Origin: Runella sp. MFBS21
Lineage (GTDB): Bacteria; Bacteroidota; Bacteroidia; Cytophagales; Spirosomataceae
Direction: 5' to 3'
Assembly: GCF_029433105.1 (NCBI RefSeq)
Contig: NZ_JARNTW010000033.1
Span: 1 to 41,214, forward strand
Length of the DNA stretch: 41,214 nt
In this document: positions 1-6,675 of the stretch, one piece after another
Position numbering within the stretch: the first letter of the stretch is position 1
Layout: the number at the start of each line of letters is the position of its first letter
Position numbers and translations under genes: made by a program
Notes under the pieces: generated by a model
Databases searched by the model: none
The model's input: the letters and a program-made list of their open reading frames with translations, nothing else
Told to the model about the DNA's origin: nothing

Positions 1-193
1 GGGGGATTTGTGGCAGGGTCAAAGGGTGCAGGGGGTACTGCAAATAAGAATCGTTGTTGGAGTGGTCAAAAACGACGATAGACTTAGGGCAAACGGGACT
101 CAAAAAAAACTCTTCGGCGAGCTGCATAGCCGTGAAGGTCTTACCCACGTCGCGGGAGCCAGTGACCAACCAAGTGTTACCTTTCAGGTTCAT
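1..193 (-). CDS. P-loop NTPase, partial (3' end outside window)
   Basis: This is the first 64 codons of a gene that runs off the left edge, so it has no stop in view. Its ATG overlaps the stop of the upstream gene as ATGA (190-193), which suggests translational coupling. The N-terminus contains a Walker A loop, GSRDVGKT (about residues 12-19), and then a strand ending in VVFDH that may start a second nucleotide-binding element. It is therefore an ATP- or GTP-binding protein of the RecA/AAA-like P-loop class. The loop is not the KGGxxKT form of ParA. Candidate roles are a partition or DNA-transfer ATPase or a Zot-like protein, and the fragment is too short to decide. It is the last visible member of a four-gene operon with 190-927, 933-1334 and 1331-1750. 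Confidence 0.72.
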   Translation of the reverse strand, partial: MNLKGNTWLVTGSRDVGKTFTAMQLAEEFFLSPVCPKSIVVFDHSNNDSYLQYPLHPLTLPQIP

Positions 194-927
194 GGGTGTT
201 TGGATTTAGGTTTGAACTTGGCAACGGCACCCGACATTTTTTCGGCGATGACCTCCTTCCCCGCGCTACCGATTTCGGCGACGGTGATGAGGGTCAAACT
301 CCAAAAGAACTCGTTGGGGCTTTGGAGTTGGAGTTCGCCACGGAGGTTTTGTTCCCTCATTTGCTGAAAGATGATTTCCTCGTAAATGGCAATGACTTCA
401 AGGTCAGAGAGGATCGCGGATTTGGCTTTTTCAATCTTACGACGTCGGTCGACGGCCTTTTGCATTCCCTGGGCCATCTCACGGTCGTGTTCAGAGAGGG
501 CGGCATCGTTTGATTCGAGTCTTTCGACCATTTCGACCATGAGGTCAGAAGCGGCCATACCCCCCAACACGTCACGGGCAAAACGGGAAATGGTTTCGAC
601 GTATTTGAGGTTGACGGTGGCTTTCCACTTGGCCATGCTACGGAGCTTTTCTTCCTCGACTTGCGGTTTGACAACGGGAGCAGGAGGCAAGTAAGGAGCC
701 AACAAGGGGTTGGGTACCGCCGTATCAGGCGGTGGCAGCTGGTGGGTAGTGGGGGTGGACGAAGCTTGAAAAGGTAAGGTCTCGACACGCGGGGGCGTTT
801 GGGAGGGTAGTTCAGCTCTTTTTTGGGCGAGCGAACCTTCAAACATGCGTTTGGTGGCATTGGCGGCGGCTTGGGCGGCATCGTTAGCGATGATACCCAA
901 ATACTTTTGTTTAAGGTCAGGAAACAT
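190..927 (-). CDS. hypothetical protein of the mobile element, proline-rich N-terminus and helical C-terminus
   Basis: The 245-residue product is not recognised. About residues 1-35 are helical, 38-92 are rich in proline, glutamine and threonine and probably disordered, and 93-245 look mostly helical with many charged residues. A coiled-coil-like stretch (ERLESNDAALSEHDREMAQG) lies near residue 140. There is no signal peptide or membrane segment. The start codon follows the stop of the upstream gene by 5 bases, and its own stop overlaps the next start as ATGA, so it is an internal operon gene. Reduced versions in the other frames are shadows. Composition is GC-richer than the Gabija genes at 2399-5888. 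A structural or adaptor role beside the P-loop NTPase is only inference. Confidence 0.75.
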   Translation of the reverse strand: MFPDLKQKYLGIIANDAAQAAANATKRMFEGSLAQKRAELPSQTPPRVETLPFQASSTPTTHQLPPPDTAVPNPLLAPYLPPAPVVKPQVEEEKLRSMAKWKATVNLKYVETISRFARDVLGGMAASDLMVEMVERLESNDAALSEHDREMAQGMQKAVDRRRKIEKAKSAILSDLEVIAIYEEIIFQQMREQNLRGELQLQSPNEFFWSLTLITVAEIGSAGKEVIAEKMSGAVAKFKPKSKHP

Positions 928-932
928 GGCAG

Positions 933-1334
933 TTAACGGGAGAGACGTTTGAGGAGATTGGAGAGCAGTCGGGATACCCCCGCGAAAGCATGGGATTTGA
1001 GCCAGTCGAAGACTTTTTCACGGTAGGCGTCGAGCGTATGGGCAGTTCGGGCAAGGAGTCCCTTTCGTTGCTGAAGTCGCATGATTTCCTCGGCGATGAA
1101 AGGCCGCATCCACAGTTGAATTGCTTGGGGGTTTTGGTGGAGCAGACCCATTTGGGCAAGGGTATCGGTGAGCAAACGGAGTTGGACTTCGTTTTGCACC
1201 ATGATAGGGGGCAATTGCTGTTGGAATTCGAGGGCGGCGATGGCATCCACAAAAAAAGCCTTGGCTAAGTCAGGTTCAAACTCCCCAAAATCTTCCACAA
1301 TGGTTAGGTTATCATCGATGATGACGAGTCTCAT
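933..1334 (-). CDS. hypothetical protein, mobile element operon
   Basis: The 133-residue product is not recognised. It begins with a hydrophobic strand followed by an acidic stretch (MRLVIIDDN, then EDFGEFEPD), and the rest is predicted helical and rich in glutamine and leucine, ending in a basic segment (LSNLLKRLSR). No catalytic motif, signal peptide or membrane helix is visible. The ATG overlaps the stop of the upstream ribbon-helix-helix gene as ATGA (1331-1334), and the next gene starts 5 bases after its stop. This tight packing shows one transcript of at least four genes. The MRLVIIDD start resembles a response-regulator beta strand, but no receiver-domain pattern follows, so I assign no function. 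Confidence 0.72.
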   Translation of the reverse strand: MRLVIIDDNLTIVEDFGEFEPDLAKAFFVDAIAALEFQQQLPPIMVQNEVQLRLLTDTLAQMGLLHQNPQAIQLWMRPFIAEEIMRLQQRKGLLARTAHTLDAYREKVFDWLKSHAFAGVSRLLSNLLKRLSR

Positions 1335-1750
1335 GGGATTTGAGGGATGAAGGTCATGAACTGATGAAGAATGGCTTCGGCATCAAGGTCGATGTCGGCG
1401 TTTTCGACGCGTTGGGCGATGTCGCGAATGGCTTCGATGACGGTTGGGTTACAGAAGGCATCGTAGGCGATTTGTTCAGCCGACAAGGGGGCAGGGATGA
1501 GCTGCCGAAGCTGTTGGTTTTCGGCTTCGAGGGCTTGCAATCGTTGGAGCAACTCGGGGGCGGTCGAATGAGCTTCTTGGGGATTGGCGACGAATTGGGC
1601 GAGGGCTTCGCGGAAAATGTTGTTGACGTGAGTGGCCCGCATTTGGGCGAGACGGAGGAACTTTTGTTCAAGGGAGATACCGATTTTGAGGGAGACTTGT
1701 TGGGTGTAAGACTCACGTGGAGCGTTGGGATTAGGGAGAGGGGGGAACAT
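1331..1750 (-). CDS. ribbon-helix-helix-like DNA-binding protein with C-terminal coiled coil
   Basis: I chose the ATG at 1750 (139 residues). The longer frame up to 1894 would read through the GGAATCC repeat array and gives a low-complexity proline-rich leader. About residues 13-50 fit the Arc/MetJ ribbon-helix-helix pattern: a short strand (QQVSLKIGI), a first helix (LEQKFLRLAQMR), a turn, then a second helix (VNNIFREALAQFV). A leucine-heptad segment (LLQRLQALEAENQQLRQL) follows and could drive oligomerisation. The gene lies directly downstream of 14 heptamers (1836-2077). RHH proteins such as omega of the Inc18 plasmids bind heptad arrays of this kind. I infer that it binds this array for autoregulation and perhaps partition. 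The family call rests on pattern only. Confidence 0.62.
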   Translation of the reverse strand: MFPPLPNPNAPRESYTQQVSLKIGISLEQKFLRLAQMRATHVNNIFREALAQFVANPQEAHSTAPELLQRLQALEAENQQLRQLIPAPLSAEQIAYDAFCNPTVIEAIRDIAQRVENADIDLDAEAILHQFMTFIPQIP

Positions 1751-1835
1751 GGGCGTTAGGCTTGGTTTTGGGCGAAGTTGGGGAGGGGGAAATAAGCTTA
1801 CAAAGGGGGATAGGGGGAAACATGGGAGAAGCGGG

Positions 1836-2077
1836 GGAATCCTAAGGAATCCAATGGGAACCGAAGGAATCCAAACAGGAATCGGATTCCTCAAGGAAAT
1901 GGAGGATTCCTAGGAATCCAAGGAATCGGAATCCTCGAAAAAGGCAGGATTCCTTGAGGAATCCAAGGAATCCTAGGAATCCGAATCCAAAAAGGGGTAT
2001 ATATCAAACAGGAATCGGATTCCTAAATAAGTAGGTGTGTAGTAGGAATCGGATTCCAAAAACATAGTTAGGAATCC
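1836..2077. repeat. array of GGAATCC heptamers, direct and inverted (putative operator/centromere)
   Basis: Exact GGAATCC occurs at 1836, 1846, 1866, 1913, 1928, 1958, 1967, 1976 and 2071. Its complement GGATTCC occurs at 1884, 1904, 1947, 2017 and 2051. Three perfect palindromes GGAATCGGATTCC lie at 1878-1890, 2011-2023 and 2045-2057, and a 16-bp palindrome GGATTCCTAGGAATCC at 1904-1919. Several copies are 9, 10 or 20 bases apart, close to one or two helical turns. The array sits upstream of the RHH-like gene and downstream-coupled NTPase operon. It resembles plasmid partition sites or iterons and is not a CRISPR array, since units are 7 bp and spacers are short and irregular. Confidence 0.85.
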
Positions 2078-2179
2078 GCTAGAAATATGTAAGGTTATTA
2101 GTTGTAAATTACCCTAAAAGTAAGTTTTTTTGTTTGACAAATGTTAATGTAGCACAAAAGTAAACCTCCCTATAGTTCG

Positions 2180-2383
2180 ATGAGACCGCTAGAAGAATTC
2201 CAGATACCTTATGAAGTAGAAGTGAATGCGAAGTTGTTAGACCGCAATGGTATATTCTCGACGAAGTATGCCGAATACAAGATGGCGAAAATACGTAGGG
2301 AGTTGGGGCTACGGTTGATTACGGTACGTACTTTCTGTGACTACTTCAAAATTGACCCTGTCAGGTTTAGTCGGTTGAAGTGA
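2180..2383 (+). CDS. small hypothetical protein (67 aa)
   Basis: A 67-residue frame starts with ATG and ends 16 bases from the 3' end of gajB, to which it is convergent. The product has a basic helical C-terminal half (YKMAKIRRELGLR, then TFCDYFKIDPVRFSRL) that could be a small helix-turn-helix or nucleic-acid-binding fold, but no known family is recognised. It is the only gene on the plus strand between the repeat array and the XRE regulator. Its composition and codon use match the GC-richer element genes rather than Gabija, which supports it being part of the element backbone. It has no signal peptide. The short length keeps confidence moderate. Confidence 0.5.
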   Translation: MRPLEEFQIPYEVEVNAKLLDRNGIFSTKYAEYKMAKIRRELGLRLITVRTFCDYFKIDPVRFSRLK

Positions 2384-2398
2384 GGGGTATTTAAAAGT

Positions 2399-4156
2399 TT
2401 AGTAGTATTTTATCCCAGGCAATTTTAAAAAACAACTTAGGTTTTTTTTTATATTATTATAATTAAATTTACTAGCTGTAAATAATACTTGATTTTTAGC
2501 ACGAGTGACAGCTACATAAAACACACTAAGTTCTTCAAGGAATTTTGTTTCATTTTCTTTGTCAATTGTAAAATTGCAATCTGTTCTATAATTACATGAA
2601 CTACACATTCCATTATAATTAGGAAAAGAATCTTGTTCCATATCAGGTAAAATAATATAGTCCCACTCTAATCCCTTTGCACCATGTATCGTAGAAATAA
2701 TAGTGTCAATATTTAAAGAACCAATATGTTGCTTTAATCCATAGTGTTCAAAAGTGTCTTTTATGTAGAAAATTTTTTCATCATTGTCAAATGATGAAAA
2801 TTCATTAAATACCTTAAGCCAAAAAGCTTCCAAAAGTAAAATCATTGAGTCATAATTATTAGGCGAAGCAGGAGAGTATGATTTTTTGACAAAATTGATA
2901 TGTTCTAAATATGATCTTTTTGATATTATATCTCTTGTAGATATTATGTCTATGAATTTTTCAAGACAAATGTTGTGGAATAAAATATAATCTGGGTCAC
3001 TATCAGTAAATAGAGCATAAAAATAAGGGACGTTTTGATTGTCTAATTCTTCTATTATTAGATTAGTATTTTTGTTTCGTTGTTTAACTAATATGGCAAT
3101 TTTTTTGTTTGGATACTTTTCAAGGATTTGTTTTGTGAAACGGGCAACATTCCATGCTTCGGTTTTTTGATCTGGGTATATTTTTAAGTGAATTTTGCAT
3201 TCTTTATCTGTTGTTAATTTTTCTGTTTTTTTTGCATTTTCTCGTATAATGTTATCAAGTAATAACATTTCTTGATTAGATGAGAATCGGTAATTTTTTT
3301 CAAGTTTTATTGTTTCCATATTGAACTTGTGTGAAGATATATTTAATATGTTTTCTATTGCTCCAATAAAACCATATATTCTTTGAAGTGAATCTCCAAG
3401 TAAAACAACTTGTGTTTCTGATGTTATCAATAAGTTTAGTATTTCGAAACTTAAAATATTTGTGTCTTGAAATTCGTCAACTAATAGCGCTGAATAATAT
3501 TTTGTGTAAAAAGATAGAACCTGAGGGTGTAGCTCAAATAAATATTTAGTTAGTGTTAATATAGAGTTGTGAGTTGTGTAGTTTTTAGGGGTTAAGTATT
3601 CTAAAACTATTTTACAGTAAACTGAAATATTCTCCTCTATATAAGTTTTGTTTTTTTTCTTTAACTCTTGGTTGAATTGAGCTAGTAATAATGCTTTTTC
3701 GTAAGGAATGGTTTCTATAATACTTTGTGTTTTTTGTTCCTCACTATCATCTATAGAATGAAACGTGTCAATATTGAAAAGATTAGGATTGAGTAGGTAT
3801 CCATACTTTTTTAAAACGCCTCTGCAAAAACCATGATAATTTGATACAGTTACTTTGTTTGAAATAGATACCTCCTTTGTGGTTCCTAGTAAATGAGGTA
3901 CCTGTTCTGTTACATCTCTTTTTATTTTATAGGCCGCATTAACACTAAACGTAAGAGCTAATAATTTCTTGGGAGTAGGTATTTTTCTTGTAGCAATCAT
4001 GTATGCTATTTTACTTATCATCGTATTTGTTTTTCCGTAGCCTGCGGGAGCTTCTATAAGTAGCCTTTTTGAAGGAGAGAAAATGGCATTAAGTTGGTGA
4101 ACATCACCTTGGTGCCTTTCTTTTATACGTTCTATTATAATTTCAAGATTGTGCAT
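2399..4156 (-). CDS. gajB: Gabija protein GajB, UvrD/PcrA-like SF1 helicase
   Basis: GajB is the helicase-like partner of the GajA nuclease in the Gabija anti-phage system. The 585-residue product shows SF1A motifs in order: Walker A APAGYGKT (36-43), motif II DEFQDT (227-232), motif III GDSLQRIYG (from 254), the YRF motif near 290, motif V TIHGAKGLEW and motif VI VAVTRAK near the C-terminus. It is somewhat longer than the roughly 490 residues of the studied GajB. An unusual cysteine cluster CSSCNYRTDC (518-527) sits between motifs V and VI and may hold a metal. The start overlaps the end of gajA by 14 bases, as expected for a coupled pair. Both genes are much more AT-rich than the flanking element genes, so they look like acquired cargo. 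Confidence 0.88.
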   Translation of the reverse strand: MHNLEIIIERIKERHQGDVHQLNAIFSPSKRLLIEAPAGYGKTNTMISKIAYMIATRKIPTPKKLLALTFSVNAAYKIKRDVTEQVPHLLGTTKEVSISNKVTVSNYHGFCRGVLKKYGYLLNPNLFNIDTFHSIDDSEEQKTQSIIETIPYEKALLLAQFNQELKKKNKTYIEENISVYCKIVLEYLTPKNYTTHNSILTLTKYLFELHPQVLSFYTKYYSALLVDEFQDTNILSFEILNLLITSETQVVLLGDSLQRIYGFIGAIENILNISSHKFNMETIKLEKNYRFSSNQEMLLLDNIIRENAKKTEKLTTDKECKIHLKIYPDQKTEAWNVARFTKQILEKYPNKKIAILVKQRNKNTNLIIEELDNQNVPYFYALFTDSDPDYILFHNICLEKFIDIISTRDIISKRSYLEHINFVKKSYSPASPNNYDSMILLLEAFWLKVFNEFSSFDNDEKIFYIKDTFEHYGLKQHIGSLNIDTIISTIHGAKGLEWDYIILPDMEQDSFPNYNGMCSSCNYRTDCNFTIDKENETKFLEELSVFYVAVTRAKNQVLFTASKFNYNNIKKNLSCFLKLPGIKYY

Positions 4157-5888
4157 TTTTTGCTAAATTTTGGGCTTTTAATATAATTTCTTTATAAATA
4201 GACGGTATTGATTCTTTAGAAAGATGGTTTCCAATTAACAAACCCAAGGAATAAGATTTGTTAATAGAAAACCACGTAATATAATATGACTTTAAACTTT
4301 CTCTATCTGAATTTTTTATTTGAGATAATGTTAAATCATTTTTGTAGTTAGTTGTATTTAAATTGTATTTTTTGTTGCCACTTTTGTCTATTAATCTTTT
4401 ATTAAGAGTTTCAGCTTCTATTTTTCTTTCTATGCCTTTTTCATCGTGTTCAATTATGATATTTTTTAAAACAACTTCCTTTTCAATGTCTATTAAAAAT
4501 GATAATTCTTCTTCGAAGTCTCTCTTATTAGTAACATAATAATTTGCTTCTTCATTGCTTTGTTTTTTGCCATCGCTATCGCCTATTCCTATGCAGGGAA
4601 TACTAAAATAACTTACAACTTGCATTAATTGTTGTATGCTATCTCCCCGCGCCTGAATTATAGAAATACCAAGGTCGTCTAACTCAACAGACATTGTGTT
4701 TGCAAATAGAGGAAAACTTGAAAATTCACTATCACCTTCAACAAAAATCACACATCTTGAAAAAAAAGCCTCTTTAATAAATGGAAAATTTATGTGAAGA
4801 TGCTTATTTAGATGTGGAGGTATATGTATTTGAGTTCCTGATATAATGCAAGATTTTTTGTTTTCTGGAAAAAATCTTATTATTTGTTTGTAATTGTTGA
4901 GTAGAATATTGGGAGAGTGAGTGGCGATGATTATTTGTCCAATAAATTCATCTATATTAAATAGATCTTTAACTAACTCTTGAAATTCTTTATTCTCATT
5001 AAATATAATAGAGTTCAAGTATTTGATTAAAGATCTTTGCATGTAAGGGTGTAAATGAATCTCTGGTTCATCTAAGGCAATTACTAACGAAATGAATTTT
5101 TTTCCCTCTTTGTTTTCAAATATTCCTTTATCTCCTCTTTGGTTTTTTATGTACTGTAACTTTTCAAGGATTGATAGTGTAGCAAGTATTAAAAACTGAA
5201 CACCATATCCTGCTCTTACTAAGTTACTACCCATGTCATCTTTAAATACTATGATTTTTGAGAGCATATTCTCTATGCTTTCATCTTTTGATGCTTCAAT
5301 GTTAAAGTCTTTAAAAGATTTTATTTTGCTAATTACTTTATTAATTGATGCTAGTAGTTCATCTAATTTTTCGGTTTTTATAAAATCATATTCCTTGTTT
5401 TTGCCATTTTTGAAATGCTGAGATATTATATGTTTTAAGAATTTTCCAACACCTATACCTTTATCAAAATTTATTTCAGTTATAGGATTTCTTAAAGAAT
5501 CGTAATATATGTAATTTATATTCCTAATTAAAGAATTGGGAATGTATAATCCTGTTTCTTTGTGGAAAAAATAGATTGAGTCCTCGACGGTTTCTTGTAA
5601 GGCATTTATGGTGATTCTTGAACACTCTTCTGGAGTAAACAAATCTTGAAAATGTCCTATTTCTTCTTGGTTGAGTTTTAGTTCTATTGTAAGGCTGATA
5701 GGAGATGAAATATCTTTGAAGTCATTTTCTTTGAAAGCTCTTTGAGTAAACAAAGTATTTAACAATAATATTAAGTTAGATTTCCCGAGATTATTTTCCC
5801 CAACAATAAAATTGCAATTTTCTTCAAATTGTATGAAGCAATTATCTAGATTCCTATAGTTATATGTTTGTATGCTAATAATTTTCAT
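4143..5888 (-). CDS. gajA: Gabija protein GajA, OLD-family ATPase/TOPRIM endonuclease
   Basis: GajA is a DNA-nicking endonuclease whose activity is controlled by nucleotide sensing in Gabija defence. The 581-residue length matches known GajA closely. The N-terminal ABC-type ATPase has Walker A GENNLGKSN (30-38), a degenerate signature region (RAGYGVQ, 225-231), Walker B LDEPEIHLHP (272-281) and the H-loop ATHSP (322-326). The C-terminal TOPRIM domain has EGDSE (384-388) and GDSDG (436-440), the metal-binding acidic residues. This is a class 2 OLD protein, defined by an adjacent UvrD-like helicase, which is present here with a 14-base overlap. All key motifs are intact, so the system is predicted to work. 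The upstream 600 bases hold no gene and no clear consensus promoter. Confidence 0.9.
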   Translation of the reverse strand: MKIISIQTYNYRNLDNCFIQFEENCNFIVGENNLGKSNLILLLNTLFTQRAFKENDFKDISSPISLTIELKLNQEEIGHFQDLFTPEECSRITINALQETVEDSIYFFHKETGLYIPNSLIRNINYIYYDSLRNPITEINFDKGIGVGKFLKHIISQHFKNGKNKEYDFIKTEKLDELLASINKVISKIKSFKDFNIEASKDESIENMLSKIIVFKDDMGSNLVRAGYGVQFLILATLSILEKLQYIKNQRGDKGIFENKEGKKFISLVIALDEPEIHLHPYMQRSLIKYLNSIIFNENKEFQELVKDLFNIDEFIGQIIIATHSPNILLNNYKQIIRFFPENKKSCIISGTQIHIPPHLNKHLHINFPFIKEAFFSRCVIFVEGDSEFSSFPLFANTMSVELDDLGISIIQARGDSIQQLMQVVSYFSIPCIGIGDSDGKKQSNEEANYYVTNKRDFEEELSFLIDIEKEVVLKNIIIEHDEKGIERKIEAETLNKRLIDKSGNKKYNLNTTNYKNDLTLSQIKNSDRESLKSYYITWFSINKSYSLGLLIGNHLSKESIPSIYKEIILKAQNLAKNAQS

Positions 5889-6343
5889 TTTGTTGAGTAT
5901 TTTTGATTGTTTTTTGTTAAATATATTTTTTATTATTCTTCTGTTTTATTTGAAATGGTATTATTGTGCCATCATTGAAAACTTTATTTAATAAACAGAA
6001 GGAGAGCAGAGTTTTTTGCATGGTTCAATTTTTTTGAATTCTCTGTATTTACTGAAAATTTACATCTAGTAGATTTGTTTTGAGTTATTGTAAACTATAG
6101 TTGCAATTGCTATTAATTGTATTAGAACTATTTTAGTTCTTTTCATAAATTATACAACAAGTTTAACTTAAGTGGCTTTTCACTCAACTTATCAATAGTA
6201 TGTGTTAGCTCACCACAGATTTCCTAGTACCGTCATAAATATTGCGGACTAACTATAATACTCACTACTAGCTTGGAAGCAAACAAAATCATGGTAAAGA
6301 GGTTTTAAAACAGCTGTGTTGTGTACTTTTCAAAGAATCGGGC
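5889..6343. other. AT-rich non-coding stretch upstream of Gabija
   Basis: This stretch contains no supported gene on either strand. It is AT-rich near gajA and becomes more mixed towards 6300. It probably holds the gajA promoter, but I cannot point to a clear TAnnTTTG element. It separates the defence cargo from the origin-like zone that begins at 6344. Confidence 0.5.
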
Positions 6344-6378
6344 TTGGTGGGTTTGCACCACTGGTGAAAACCCACCAA
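6344..6378. repeat. large hairpin at the edge of the origin-like zone
   Basis: TTGGTGGGTTT (6344-6354) pairs with AAACCCACCAA (6368-6378). Inside it CACC (6356-6359) pairs with GGTG (6363-6366) around a 3-base loop, with one G.A mismatch between the two stems. It sits directly next to the GTAAC motif cluster. It could be a terminator, an origin hairpin or a nicking site; the sequence does not say which. Confidence 0.7.
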
Positions 6379-6384
6379 AAAATA

Positions 6385-6625
6385 GTTACAAAAGTAACAA
6401 GTTACAAGATAGCAATTTGTAACTAATTGTAACTTTTTGTAACTATTTTTTTTAAAAAAGTTACATGGCTAATAAAGTGATTATCTGCTACTTACTACTC
6501 ATTGTAACTTTGTAACTTTTTTAGAGGTACTTTTTTGAAAATCTCACTTTCAGTCCTGCAACACCCCCTTTTGGCTTGTAACTTTGTAACTTTTCTTTTT
6601 GGGGATTTAGTTACAAAGTAGTTAC
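6385..6625. repeat. GTAAC/GTTAC iteron-like cluster, putative replication origin
   Basis: Thirteen copies of GTAAC or its complement GTTAC occur: 6385, 6394, 6401, 6419, 6429, 6439, 6460, 6504, 6512, 6578, 6586, 6610 and 6621. The copies at 6419, 6429 and 6439 are exactly 10 bases apart, so they lie on one face of the helix. A longer unit, TTGTAACTTTGTAACTTTT, is repeated at about 6502 and 6576. The cluster lies immediately downstream of the primase-helicase gene and is AT-rich, as expected for an initiator-bound origin. The 99-residue frame across 6495-6794 is an antisense shadow. Confidence 0.6.
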
Positions 6626-6627
6626 AC

Positions 6628-6668
6628 AAAAAAGCCAAGTATCTCATTTTGTGATACTTGGCTTTTTT
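6628..6668 (-). terminator. intrinsic terminator of the primase-helicase gene
   Basis: GCCAAGTATC (6634-6643) pairs perfectly with GATACTTGGC (6653-6662) around a 9-base loop, flanked by AAAAAA and TTTTTT, so it can end transcripts from either side. It begins 8 bases past the stop codon of the minus-strand gene ending at 6676. Confidence 0.88.
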
Positions 6669-6675
6669 CGTTGGC

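Noticed and set aside
1..193. ParA or Zot assignment for the P-loop protein
   Set aside because: Only 64 residues are visible; the Walker A loop lacks the ParA KGG form and no Zot-specific feature can be judged.
1751..1894. N-terminal extension of the RHH-like protein to 1894
   Set aside because: The added residues are proline-rich low complexity encoded partly by the GGAATCC array.
1836..2077. CRISPR array
   Set aside because: Repeats are 7 bases, in both orientations and irregularly spaced; no 25-40 base repeat with uniform spacers and no cas gene is present.
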